From positions 186,854 to 250,853 of the forward strand of contig NZ_MU158690.1 of the NCBI RefSeq assembly GCF_015209965.1: 64,000 nucleotides of DNA, in the 5' to 3' direction. The notes below the pieces were generated by a model that was given only the letters and a program-made list of their open reading frames with translations, made no database searches and was not told where the DNA came from. Of this stretch, positions 54,678 through 62,712 are shown one piece after another. This DNA comes from Sphingobacterium pedocola. GTDB taxonomy: Bacteria > Bacteroidota > Bacteroidia > Sphingobacteriales > Sphingobacteriaceae. The position numbers were made by a program, and so were the translations under genes. Position 1 is the first letter of the stretch. Every line of letters starts with the position of its first letter.

Positions 54678-54713
54678 AAACTCCGTTACACGACTTGTCG
54701 TGTAACGGAGTTT
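54678..54713 (+). terminator. Terminator after susC-susD
   Basis: AAACTCCGTTACACGAC (54678-54694) is the exact inverse complement of 54697-54713, which runs on into TTGTTGT. It separates susCD from the two lipoprotein genes. Confidence 0.85.
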
Positions 54714-54875
54714 TGTTGTGCAACATACTGATTGTCAGCTAATAAAGTATAGTAATGTGCTAATATGCTATAAAGGTGCCGCAGTGTAAAATAGTATATT
54801 TGACGGTATAGGCCTATGAAACATGTACGGCGCTGTCATCTACTGCAGTAGCGACACGTTGTATTTTTAAGTAAC

Positions 54876-54887
54876 GATTATAAACAA
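54876..54887 (+). promoter_or_regulatory. GATTATAAACAA motif before the first beta-helix lipoprotein
   Basis: This copy differs by one base from AATTATAAACA. It ends 6 bases before the start codon, so it lies in the leader or at the ribosome-binding place. Confidence 0.35.
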
Positions 54888-54893
54888 ATTTAG

Positions 54894-56627
54894 ATGAGAA
54901 CTTTATTACGAAAGAAAGGCTACGTTCCTTTCGTTTTTATGCTACTTTGGATTGCCGCATGTAAGAAGACGGATAGTCCAGTAAGCAACCTATCCGGCCC
55001 TATCGAAAATCTGCGGCATGTGGTGCAAGGTGAACATGTAAAAATCGCATGGGACCAGTCTTCTGAGTCCTTTACCCATTATGTAGTAGAACTCTCTCGG
55101 CTGGCCGATTTTTCCGTTCTCAATCAGAGCGTGACACTTGAGCATTCCGTTAATGAACATATCTTTTGGAAGTTGGATCGTGGCGAGGACTATTATTGCC
55201 GGATCAAGAAGGTCGATGAGGATACCGAAACCGACTGGGCAACGGTAGATTTTAATACCAGCGAAAGTAATATACTACTGCCAGTTGCACCTGAAGATCT
55301 TGAAGGAAAGACCGCCACGGTACGCTGGGATCCGATTTCTTCTGATGTGAAGCTCTCGAAAATCGTGCTAAAGCCCGTTTTAGGCGCAGCTAAGGAATAC
55401 CCGCTAACGAGTTCCGACCTTAGTAACAAATCCGTTACCATTGAAGGCCTGGATGCCGACATGCAATATGATGTGCGCTTATACGACGGCGGCTTTGTCG
55501 TAGGTCGCACCGAATTTATCACGCTGGCCGTGCCAGAAAACGGGGTGTGGACGCTGTCTCCCCATAGTGATCTGTTGATGGCTATCGAGACCAGCGCGAA
55601 TGGCGACCGGATCGTGCTAAGGCCAGGAGTCTACGATCTCAGCACCCTTATCCCTTCCATTCAGAACAAGTCTATTGCTATAGAAGGAGAAAACGCGGAT
55701 GACCTCGCTAAGCTCTACGCCCGTAATTTCTTCCTTAATGGTGTAGAATCGGGCATCTCGTTTAAGAATCTGGAGATTTCAGGAACTCGGATAGATCGGT
55801 ATAATCAAGAGCTATCGAATAGCCAGGATCACCTTTGGAACAATTGGTTGATATCGCTTGATGTAGCCTCTTCCGGCTTAGATGCCATCTCATTTGATAA
55901 CTGTATTGTTCGGAACTACTGGTCGGGAATTTTCCAGATGAATGACACGAACAGACCGCCACACAAAGTGGGAAATGCCATTCGCATTAATAATTGTATC
56001 ATACACGATATCGGTGGAAATAATGAATCCCCCACGCTGGCTATCAATGCTGCACAGGTACACAAATTCGAAGTATCTAATTCCACGTTCTATCGCACCA
56101 ACCGTTTGTTTGTGAAAGTCGATGCAGAGCGTAACGCCGCTAATGTGGTTGATTTTGTCTTCAAAAACAATACTGTTAATGAAAGTTGGGCCGGAGGTTC
56201 TTTCGACTTCTTGGCGGTCAAGGCACCATCCAGGTTTTCATTTGAAAATAACAATCTAACCAACATGACGTCCGGCGGTAACTTCTTTCCCAATTTTGCG
56301 TATGTCCAAAATACGTTTAACAAGCGGTTGATCAATAGTAATTTTTTCAATGTGAAGTCGAAGTCGACGATCTACGGCAGTAATTCTTCGAATATGCCTG
56401 TACACAGCTGGGAATTGCGGCATCCAAATACGATGTGGAATGAGGTTGTTCCGGCATTCACCATGAATGATGGACAGCATCAAAATCCCAATTCCATCCG
56501 GGAGTATCCGGTTTCTTTCGATCCTGGCTATACTGATGTGGCTAACGGTGATTTTACGGTTTCCGCATCGAGTCCATTGCGGACGTTGGCACAAGGCAAT
56601 GCTATTGGCGATCCGCGTTGGTGGTAG
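54894..56627 (+). CDS. Surface lipoprotein of DUF5123/DUF4957 type with FN3-like domains and beta helix
   Basis: The 577-residue lipoprotein (WIAACKK, Cys23) has two fibronectin-III-like domains (about 38-125 and 126-215: VKIAWDQSSESFTHYVVELS, DLEGKTATVRWDPISS). After GVWTLSPHSDLLMAIETSANGDRIVLRPGVY comes a right-handed parallel beta helix with N-rich turns (FDNCIVRNYWSGIF, FKNNTVNESWAGG), ending in NAIGDPRWW. Proteins of this DUF4957/DUF5123 kind stand next to SusCD in pectin loci and are thought to bind galacturonan at the surface. No lyase catalytic set is visible, so I favour binding over catalysis. The next gene is a paralogue of equal length. Confidence 0.85.
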   Translation: MRTLLRKKGYVPFVFMLLWIAACKKTDSPVSNLSGPIENLRHVVQGEHVKIAWDQSSESFTHYVVELSRLADFSVLNQSVTLEHSVNEHIFWKLDRGEDYYCRIKKVDEDTETDWATVDFNTSESNILLPVAPEDLEGKTATVRWDPISSDVKLSKIVLKPVLGAAKEYPLTSSDLSNKSVTIEGLDADMQYDVRLYDGGFVVGRTEFITLAVPENGVWTLSPHSDLLMAIETSANGDRIVLRPGVYDLSTLIPSIQNKSIAIEGENADDLAKLYARNFFLNGVESGISFKNLEISGTRIDRYNQELSNSQDHLWNNWLISLDVASSGLDAISFDNCIVRNYWSGIFQMNDTNRPPHKVGNAIRINNCIIHDIGGNNESPTLAINAAQVHKFEVSNSTFYRTNRLFVKVDAERNAANVVDFVFKNNTVNESWAGGSFDFLAVKAPSRFSFENNNLTNMTSGGNFFPNFAYVQNTFNKRLINSNFFNVKSKSTIYGSNSSNMPVHSWELRHPNTMWNEVVPAFTMNDGQHQNPNSIREYPVSFDPGYTDVANGDFTVSASSPLRTLAQGNAIGDPRWW

Positions 56628-56673
56628 TAGAACAGATTGATAAAGATGATTACTAATAATAAAAGATAAACGG

Positions 56674-58413
56674 ATGAAAAGATATATAACACAATTAATA
56701 ACGCTCGTGCTGATATGCAGCACCATATTTTGGTCCTGTAAGAAGGATCCTGCTACAGGCGGAGGCATGCTGAGCGAAGCGCCGTCTAATATCACGTACA
56801 TGGTACAGCAAACCAATGTCAAAATTAGTTGGACAAAGCCAGGAGAATCCTTTGATACTTATTTTCTGGAGCTCTCCAAGTTTGCCGATTTCTCGGTGAT
56901 TGATCGGAGCGAGTTTGTCGACGCCGAGAATGAATCGGTGATTCTGCGCGGATTGGATCTCGCCGAAAATCATTATGTCCGCATCCGGACACAAAAGAGC
57001 ACACCCGATTCGCAGTCGGATTGGGCGGAGGTGCGTATTACCACCAATCCTTCAGATATCCTAATGCCCATCGCCCGTGAGCATGTTTCCGGAACAAGCG
57101 TTACGGTGTCGTGGGATTTCCCGCACACCGATGAATCCACGTCGCAGGAAGTAAGTCATATTGTGTTGATTCCGGAATTTGGTACAACGCGGGAGATTAA
57201 ACTTTCTGAACAACAGATTGCCGCAAAAACGACGAATATAGACGATCTGGAAAAGGATATGGCTTATGAGGTGCGCATTTATAATAATGCCTTTTTGCGA
57301 GGCCGGCAGGAATTTATTACAGGTGCAGAATCGGTGAACGGTGTCTGGACCTTGAGTCCACATAGTGATCTAAAAGATGCCATAGAACGAAGTGTGGATG
57401 GTGATCAGATCGTATTGAAAGCAGGCGTTTACGATTTCTGGAATGAAGAAATCATAGTCGATAACAAGCACATCAGTATCCAGTCGATAGGCGATGCCAT
57501 CGATGCAAAGGTTTATGTAAAGAGTTTTGTGCTTAAAGGATCCGGAAATGCAGGTATTAGCTTTGCAGGGTTAGATCTATCCGGTACACGTGTCGATAGT
57601 TATAAGAAAGAGATTCCGAACACAGCCGATACGCGGTGGAACAGTTGGTTGATCCATGTGGATGGAGATGCGACAGGATTTGATGCGGTATCATTTGATA
57701 ATTGCAAAATCAGAAGCTACTATACCGGTTTGTTGACGATAAACGAAGAGCAGGTGGGAAATTCAGTGTCCATTCATAATACCGTAGTCGGTTATATGGG
57801 AGAAGACGGGCAGCATGCGTTTATCAACGTAGGAGCGGCTCGTATCAAGGAAGGAAAGTTTACGAATTCAACGTTTTTCAAGACCAACAAGATGTTTATC
57901 AACGTAGATAGGGAGAAGAATTTGCAAAATGATATTGACTTCTTGTTTAAGAATAACACGGTCGATAATAGTTGGAATGCGATGGCATTTGATTTCAAAG
58001 CATCGAAGTTGCCGACTGTGGTGCGTTTAGAGAATAACCTGTTCTCCAATATCACCACTGCGGCCAATTTCTTCAACAACTTTGCGCAGGTGGCCAACGA
58101 TTTTGACAAGCGCTTGATCAACTGCAATTTTTGGAATGTGCGGTCTAAAGCCACTATTTACGGAAGTAACTCTTCTAACATGCCTGTGTATAACTGGGAA
58201 TTAAGGCATCCCAATAACCGATGGAATGAAGTGGTGCCGGCATTTGTGATGAACGATGCAAGCCATGCCAACCCAAATTCGATTAAAGAATACCCCATGG
58301 CTTTTGATCCGAAATACGAAAATGCGGAGAGTGGCAATTTCAAGATCGGAGCAGATAGCGAGCTGCGCGCTGCAGCTGGCGGTAATGCTATCGGTGATCC
58401 ACGTTGGTGGTAA
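56674..58413 (+). CDS. Second paralogous beta-helix surface lipoprotein (DUF5123/DUF4957 type)
   Basis: The 579-residue lipoprotein (STIFWSCKK, Cys22) is a tandem paralogue of the upstream gene, 46 bases away. Shared blocks include FVDAENES/VNEHIFW-type strands, GVWTLSPHSDL, VDGDQIVLKAGVYDF against ANGDRIVLRPGVYDL, FDNCKIRSYYTGL, LINCNFWNVRSKATIYGSNSSNMPVYNWELRHP-type segments, and the identical C-terminal NAIGDPRWW. The N-terminal FN3-like halves are less alike than the helix. The pair may bind two faces or lengths of the same polymer. A G-C rich stem-loop follows the stop. Confidence 0.85.
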   Translation: MKRYITQLITLVLICSTIFWSCKKDPATGGGMLSEAPSNITYMVQQTNVKISWTKPGESFDTYFLELSKFADFSVIDRSEFVDAENESVILRGLDLAENHYVRIRTQKSTPDSQSDWAEVRITTNPSDILMPIAREHVSGTSVTVSWDFPHTDESTSQEVSHIVLIPEFGTTREIKLSEQQIAAKTTNIDDLEKDMAYEVRIYNNAFLRGRQEFITGAESVNGVWTLSPHSDLKDAIERSVDGDQIVLKAGVYDFWNEEIIVDNKHISIQSIGDAIDAKVYVKSFVLKGSGNAGISFAGLDLSGTRVDSYKKEIPNTADTRWNSWLIHVDGDATGFDAVSFDNCKIRSYYTGLLTINEEQVGNSVSIHNTVVGYMGEDGQHAFINVGAARIKEGKFTNSTFFKTNKMFINVDREKNLQNDIDFLFKNNTVDNSWNAMAFDFKASKLPTVVRLENNLFSNITTAANFFNNFAQVANDFDKRLINCNFWNVRSKATIYGSNSSNMPVYNWELRHPNNRWNEVVPAFVMNDASHANPNSIKEYPMAFDPKYENAESGNFKIGADSELRAAAGGNAIGDPRWW

Positions 58414-58445
58414 AAAAATAATGTTAGTTTTTATGGTGTTGTATT

Positions 58446-58476
58446 CGCCGGATAGCTCTTGCTATTCGGCGTTTTT
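58446..58476 (+). terminator. Terminator after the lipoprotein pair
   Basis: CGCCGGATAGC (58446-58456) pairs with GCTATTCGGCG (58461-58471, one G-T pair) around TCTT and runs into TTTTT. Confidence 0.88.
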
Positions 58477-58512
58477 ATTATTAACAGCAGATTTCTGGAA
58501 GCTGTTATTTAT

Positions 58513-58605
58513 GGTTATAACCCTAAATAAAGTTTTTTTCAGAAAGTTTTTATGGTTATAACCATAAAAACTTTTTATTTTTCTATATCTTTATGGGTAT
58601 AACCC
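58513..58605 (+). promoter_or_regulatory. Array of three GGTTATAACC-type palindromes before the AAA/DUF4143 gene
   Basis: GGTTATAACC at 58513-58522, GGTTATAACC at 58554-58563, and GGGTATAACCC at 58595-58605 have centres 41 and about 41.5 bases apart, close to four DNA turns. The middle one is the core of a perfect 32-bp palindrome (58543-58574). A TATCTTTA (-7-like, 7 of 8) at 58586-58593 puts the transcription start at or next to the third site. The layout is that of an autoregulated promoter with a looping or cooperative repressor. Confidence 0.65.
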
Positions 58606-58613
58606 AAAAGATA

Positions 58614-59822
58614 ATGATATTTAGAAAAAATTATATTAAACAGCTCAAAAAATTTATTGATAAGCCCCAAATCAAAGTAATTACTGGCATCAGGAGGTCG
58701 GGCAAGTCCACCGTGTTGGCCATTCTAAAAAATGAGTTAATGCAGTCTGGCGTGCCAGAGGAGAGAATTATCAGAATAAACTTTGAAAGTTTTAACTTCC
58801 AATCTTTAACAGATGCGAAATTATTATACTCCTATGTCCAGGAGAGAATAATAGGCAATAAAAGATTTTACATCTTGTTAGATGAGATTCAGGAGGTGAA
58901 TGATTGGGAAAAAGTAATTAATGCTTTTTTGGTGGATTTTGATGTGGATATATATATTACTGGTTCTAATTCGAACCTTTTATCTTCCGAATTGTCTACT
59001 TATTTAGCAGGGCGATATGTCGAAATTTCAATTTACCCGTTATCTTTTAGCGAATATCTTGAATTTAAAGCAGAATATTTCCCTTCAGATTCTAATCGTG
59101 ACTTTACATATTACTTGAGAATGGGAGGCTTTCCAGTAATTCATACTGTGAATTATGACGAGGAATCTGCTTACAAAGTTGTCCATGATATTTATTCTTC
59201 TGTTATTCTACGAGATACCGTACAGCGGTACAAGATTAGAGATGTCGAATTGTTAGATAGAGTTATAAAATATGTGTTTGACAATATAGGGAATACGTTT
59301 TCGGGCAAAAATGTCGCTGACTATTTTAAAAGTCAGCATCGTAAAGTAGATTTGAATACCATTTATAATTATCTCCATGCACTGGAAGGAGCTTTCGTTA
59401 TATATAGAGTACCACGTTATGACATAAAAGGCAAGGAAATATTAAAAACACAGGAGAAATTCTTTGTGAGCGATGTTTCTTTGATATATGCAAATTTGGG
59501 GTTTCGCGATAGAATGATTGCTGGCATATTAGAGAATTTAGTTTTTATTGAACTTAAACGGCGCGGTTATAAGGTGTTTATTGGAAAACTAGATACGGTT
59601 GAAATTGATTTTGTTGCCGAAAAGTTAGGACATAAGCTGTATGTCCAAGTTGCTTACAAACTGGAAAGCGAGTCGACGGTGAAACGTGAATTTTCACCAT
59701 TATTAGCAATCGAGGATCAATATCCAAAATATGTTGTTACAATGGATGATTTTTGGAAGGATGATATTGAAGGAGTAAAACACCTTCACATAGCAGATTT
59801 TCTGCTCGATGAGAGTATATAG
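58614..59822 (+). CDS. AAA ATPase with DUF4143 C-terminal domain
   Basis: From ATG 58614 the protein has 402 residues; ATG 58593 adds 7 but lies inside the third palindrome. The AAA part has Walker A GIRRSGKST, Walker B RFYILLDEIQEVNDWEKVI and sensor YITGSNSNLLSSELSTYLAGRY. The C-half is DUF4143: YSSVILRDTVQRYKIRD, FDNIGNTFSGKNVADYFKSQ, TQEKFFVSDVSLIYANLG and RGYKVFIGKLDTVEIDFVAEK, the last resembling a restriction-endonuclease-like fold (E-D-F-V). Role unknown. It is clearly AT-richer than its neighbours and has no link to pectin use, so horizontal gain is likely. Confidence 0.92.
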   Translation: MIFRKNYIKQLKKFIDKPQIKVITGIRRSGKSTVLAILKNELMQSGVPEERIIRINFESFNFQSLTDAKLLYSYVQERIIGNKRFYILLDEIQEVNDWEKVINAFLVDFDVDIYITGSNSNLLSSELSTYLAGRYVEISIYPLSFSEYLEFKAEYFPSDSNRDFTYYLRMGGFPVIHTVNYDEESAYKVVHDIYSSVILRDTVQRYKIRDVELLDRVIKYVFDNIGNTFSGKNVADYFKSQHRKVDLNTIYNYLHALEGAFVIYRVPRYDIKGKEILKTQEKFFVSDVSLIYANLGFRDRMIAGILENLVFIELKRRGYKVFIGKLDTVEIDFVAEKLGHKLYVQVAYKLESESTVKREFSPLLAIEDQYPKYVVTMDDFWKDDIEGVKHLHIADFLLDESI

Positions 59823-59825
59823 CAT

Positions 59826-59859
59826 AAAAAGCCTAATCTTTTTTGAGATTGGGCTTTTT
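59826..59859. terminator. Terminator between the convergent ATPase and pectate lyase genes
   Basis: AAAAAGCCTAATCT (59826-59839) pairs with AGATTGGGCTTTTT (59846-59859, one G-T pair). A and T tracts on both ends make it bidirectional. Confidence 0.85.
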
Positions 59860-59892
59860 ACATTTTTATCGTCGATTCCTCGAGATGCGTAA

Positions 59893-61452
59893 TTAACTTA
59901 TTGTGTCAACGTTGTTACCTAGATTGCGGTAGTTGATTTTTTCCTGGGGGTTCGTTCCATTCAGGTATTCCTCCACATTGGTATACCCATCACCATCAGA
60001 ATCGATCGTACCATCGCTCGGGTCGTTAGGGTTTAGGCCGTGTTTGATTTCCCACGCATCAGGCATGCCATCGCCATCGCTATCGACAGGAACTTGAGCC
60101 GGGTCGAACGTTAGGTTAGGATATCCACCTACCTCGGCAACGTCTTTGATGATACCTGTTGCTGTCGTTGGCCTTCCAGAGCGGACCGTCTCTACTACAC
60201 GGGTGTCTACTGCGTCGCGTTTCGGCAATGTTGCACCAGCTTTTGCAAGAACCGATTCGAATGCAACTTCGGCAGTCTGGTGAGGAGCCACCGGCCAACC
60301 TTCGAATGGTGTATAAACACGAGCAAACTTTTCGGACTCACTTTCATCGGGAATAATAGACCCTTTGGTTTCCTTTGTACGTATCCCAGCCCAGTTGTTG
60401 TTCGTTACTTCATCGTTGCCATGCATAACATTACCAGCCACATACCATTTCCCAGGGCGGTTTGGTTCTTTAGGATACCATTCACCTTCACGCCACGCGC
60501 TACCGGGAGAGTACATGCTGCGTTGTTCGATACGTGCAAATATAGCACGCATGTTGTCATTCGTCGCCGGCCCTGGTTTGTAATAGTTGTTGATCACATT
60601 GATCGTTGACGTTTCATCACCACCATCCATCGTACGGTGGCGCCAATTAAACACGACATTATACCGATAATCAAAAGGCCCGGACATGCCTATCGACGGG
60701 TTTCGTGCGGTGTTGCTCGCAAATAAGTTGTGGTGGAAGGTCGATGGATTTCCTCCCCATGTACCACCAAATGCGTGCCCTCTGGCATCAAGCGCCTCAC
60801 TGGAGATGGTCCATTGAATAGTAATATTTTCTGCAGGATCTTTGATCTGCGTGCTACCGTCGAGCGATGGCCTCATGTGCCGGTAGAGCGAGATGTTCTC
60901 GTCCATACCCCAGCTTGTCGAACAATGGTCGATTATAATGTGGTGGTGTGGGTTTCCACCGATGTTATCATCGCCTTGTCCTCCGACAGGCACACCGCGA
61001 CGTACGCGTAGGTGTCGGAGTATCACATTGTGCGTGTTGATATTCAACGTACCGGCTATACAAATTCCGTCACCGGGTGCAGATTGCCCTGCAACGGTGA
61101 TATCAGGATGATTGATGTTCAAATCACCATCGACCTTAATGGTACCCGCCACTTTGAATACCACAATACGAGGACCCTCGGCTTCCAATGCGGCGCGTAA
61201 GCTTCCGGTACCGCTATCGTTAAGATTAGTCACAGCAATCACTTGGCCACCACGTCCGCCTGTGGTAAACATACCGCCTCCCCATGCTCCTGGGAATGCG
61301 GGGATCGCACCTTCAGGCAATCGCGGCGGATGCGGTGGTATTTGTCCAGATGCAGCTTGTCCGTGCTGCGCATATGCGTCTATGGTTGGACATAAGGAAG
61401 CGACTGTAAGCAGCCCTGCCATCATAATTTGATAGGATGTTTTCATTTTCAT
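59893..61452 (-). CDS. PL1-family pectate lyase with calcium-type C-terminal repeats
   Basis: The 519-residue protein has a signal peptide (to AYAQ). The PL1 beta helix begins IPAFPGAWGGGMFTTGGRGG and VTNLNDSGTGSLRAAL, and contains ITVAGQSAPGDGICI, HHHIIIDHCSTSWGMDENISLY, IQWTISSEAL and the positively charged TSTINVINNYYKPG. The tail (about 452-505) has two thrombospondin-3/EF-hand-like repeats, DSDGDGMPDAWE and DSDGDGYTNVEEYLNG, probably calcium-binding. It cuts de-esterified pectin by beta-elimination, giving unsaturated ends for the GH105 enzyme. A TATAAACA motif lies 27 bases before its start. No type-9 secretion tail is seen. Confidence 0.93.
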   Translation of the reverse strand: MKMKTSYQIMMAGLLTVASLCPTIDAYAQHGQAASGQIPPHPPRLPEGAIPAFPGAWGGGMFTTGGRGGQVIAVTNLNDSGTGSLRAALEAEGPRIVVFKVAGTIKVDGDLNINHPDITVAGQSAPGDGICIAGTLNINTHNVILRHLRVRRGVPVGGQGDDNIGGNPHHHIIIDHCSTSWGMDENISLYRHMRPSLDGSTQIKDPAENITIQWTISSEALDARGHAFGGTWGGNPSTFHHNLFASNTARNPSIGMSGPFDYRYNVVFNWRHRTMDGGDETSTINVINNYYKPGPATNDNMRAIFARIEQRSMYSPGSAWREGEWYPKEPNRPGKWYVAGNVMHGNDEVTNNNWAGIRTKETKGSIIPDESESEKFARVYTPFEGWPVAPHQTAEVAFESVLAKAGATLPKRDAVDTRVVETVRSGRPTTATGIIKDVAEVGGYPNLTFDPAQVPVDSDGDGMPDAWEIKHGLNPNDPSDGTIDSDGDGYTNVEEYLNGTNPQEKINYRNLGNNVDTIS

Positions 61453-61478
61453 GTTATTCGTAGTAGGATGTTATCATT

Positions 61479-61490
61479 TGTTTATAAATT
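61479..61490 (-). promoter_or_regulatory. AATTTATAAACA motif before the pectate lyase gene
   Basis: On the minus strand this is AATTATAAACA with one extra T, reading toward the pectate lyase start 27 bases away. It extends the motif to the opposite strand. Confidence 0.3.
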
Positions 61491-61781
61491 GTACTTAAAT
61501 ATACAATAAGCGCAAATAAATAAATGTAACAATTATGTTTAACACGTTGTTATGTCGATAATAAAAGAGATCAACACCATCGTTTAGATTCTTGATGCAT
61601 CTATTATTGCCTGCTTTATTAAAGAGGTGAGAAAACTTTTTGATGTCAATATAATACAATAAAAGGAAAACTTTATACAATAGATCTTAGAGGTTACAGT
61701 CTTGTTTGCAGCATCAACTATTTACTTGTCAATAAAGCATTCCAACAGCAGAACGGGCAAAAAAAGGCCTAACTGCTAAGA

Positions 61782-61805
61782 TCGGTTTTGTATTCGGTTT
61801 TGTAT
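61782..61805. repeat. Perfect tandem duplication of TCGGTTTTGTAT
   Basis: The 12-mer TCGGTTTTGTAT occurs at 61782-61793 and again at 61794-61805 without gap. It is about 40 bases before the Crp/Fnr -7 box and may be a doubled binding site or a simple slippage duplication. Confidence 0.6.
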
Positions 61806-61844
61806 AATGCGGGTGGAGGTGTGTAATTCAACGTCAGCTTTTTA

Positions 61845-61852
61845 TACCTTTG
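61845..61852 (+). promoter_or_regulatory. -7 box (TACCTTTG) for the Crp/Fnr regulator
   Basis: TACCTTTG matches TAnnTTTG, 126 bases before the start codon; a -33 TTTG is missing. The leader would be about 120 bases. Confidence 0.4.
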
Positions 61853-61977
61853 TGCTGTATTGAACGTTAGTGCTCTTAACTTCCCACTTTGATGTTACCC
61901 AATCCCTTAGATGCAAGTCGAGCAGAAAGAATGACAAGAAGTGACATAACAAATAGAACGAAACTTACCTAATAAAG

Positions 61978-62544
61978 ATGGATGAACTGGAGATATACTT
62001 GAGGAAGCTTGTCCCTTTTACCGAACGTGAAATGGAAGTCTTTACCGCTCTGTTTTCTGAAACCAAGCTTAAAAAGAACGAATATTTTGCTAAAGAAGGA
62101 GAATTTTCGGTAAAGATAGCCTTTGTTTCAAGCGGGGTAATGCGTGCATTTTTTCGCAATGGATCAGGAAACGAATACAATAAAACCTTCTTTACGGCTT
62201 CAAATTTCGTGGCCGCATATTCATCAATAACAACAAAACAGCGGAATTTAATAAATATTCAGTGTCTCACTGACTGCATACTGTTTGTGGCTGATTTTAG
62301 ACAAATCACCTCGCTTTATGAAAAATATCCAAAATTTGAAAGCCTCGCCCGGATCATTGCAGAATACAAGTTTGCCATCAAAGAAAAAAGAGAGATAGAA
62401 CTTGTCACCATTGAAGCAACAGAACGCTACGAAATTTTCAAAAAAGAGCACCCAGATTTAGAAAACCTCATCAACCAATACCATATTGCCTCCTATTTGG
62501 GCATTACACCAACCCAACTGAGCCGTATAAGAGCCAAAAGGTAA
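61978..62544 (+). CDS. Crp/Fnr-family transcription regulator
   Basis: The 188-residue protein has an N-terminal cyclic-nucleotide-binding-like beta roll (LKKNEYFAKEGEFSVKIAFVSSGVMRAFFRNGSGNEYNKTFFT) and a C-terminal winged helix with RYEIFKKEHPDLENLINQYHIASYLGITPTQLSRIRAK. Small Crp-like regulators of this form in Bacteroidota lack the cAMP residues and Fnr cysteines and control nearby stress or detoxification genes. The next genes are a short-chain dehydrogenase stub and a DJ-1/PfpI protein, its probable former or present targets. Ligand unknown. Confidence 0.9.
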   Translation: MDELEIYLRKLVPFTEREMEVFTALFSETKLKKNEYFAKEGEFSVKIAFVSSGVMRAFFRNGSGNEYNKTFFTASNFVAAYSSITTKQRNLINIQCLTDCILFVADFRQITSLYEKYPKFESLARIIAEYKFAIKEKREIELVTIEATERYEIFKKEHPDLENLINQYHIASYLGITPTQLSRIRAKR

Positions 62545-62548
62545 AATC

Positions 62549-62562
62549 TTTACATATGTAAA
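62549..62562. promoter_or_regulatory. 14-bp palindrome TTTACATATGTAAA
   Basis: A perfect palindrome lies 5 bases after the Crp/Fnr stop and 48 bases before the dehydrogenase stub. It could be the operator of the old dehydrogenase promoter. Confidence 0.35.
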
Positions 62563-62609
62563 TGCTTTCAGGTTTTATTCTCGTGAAATTTGCTTTAACG
62601 ATCACGAGT

Positions 62610-62687
62610 ATGAAACTGAACAACAACAAAATCCTGATTACAGGAGCTTCCTCCGGAAGGCGTATCAAACTAATAGATACGAGGTAA
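62610..62687 (+). pseudogene. N-terminal stub of a short-chain dehydrogenase
   Basis: ATG 62610 opens MKLNNNKILITGASSG, the exact start of DltE-like short-chain dehydrogenases with the TGxxxG cofactor loop. Immediately after it, where IG should follow, the frame reads RRIKLIDTR and stops at 62687. The remaining some 230 residues of the family are missing, so a deletion cut the gene within the Rossmann loop. It is too short to fold. It stands between a Crp/Fnr regulator and a DJ-1 gene, a usual place for such dehydrogenases. Confidence 0.8.
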
Positions 62688-62712
62688 ATATTCATAACTT
62701 AAAACTTTTGAG

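Larger units (their letters stand above)
61453..61977. other. Divergent spacer between pectate lyase and Crp/Fnr genes
   Basis: These 525 AT-rich bases have no gene with family features. They hold the pectate-lyase leader motif, a perfect tandem 12-mer at 61782-61805, and a TACCTTTG -7 box at 61845-61852 for the regulator. Confidence 0.5.

Noticed and set aside
56256..56822. 188-codon minus-strand ORF bridging the two lipoprotein genes
   Set aside because: It covers the 3' end of one gene and the 5' end of the next; both plus-strand proteins are well supported.
58593..58613. Upstream ATG start for the AAA/DUF4143 gene
   Set aside because: It lies within the third palindrome and next to the predicted transcription start, so ATG 58614 is preferred.
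58614..59822. AAA/DUF4143 gene as half of a toxin-antitoxin pair
   Set aside because: No small partner gene is present on either side; only the operator layout is reminiscent.
61891..61971. 26-codon ORF just before the Crp/Fnr gene
   Set aside because: It has no recognisable pattern and no spacing that would suggest translation; it is probably leader sequence.
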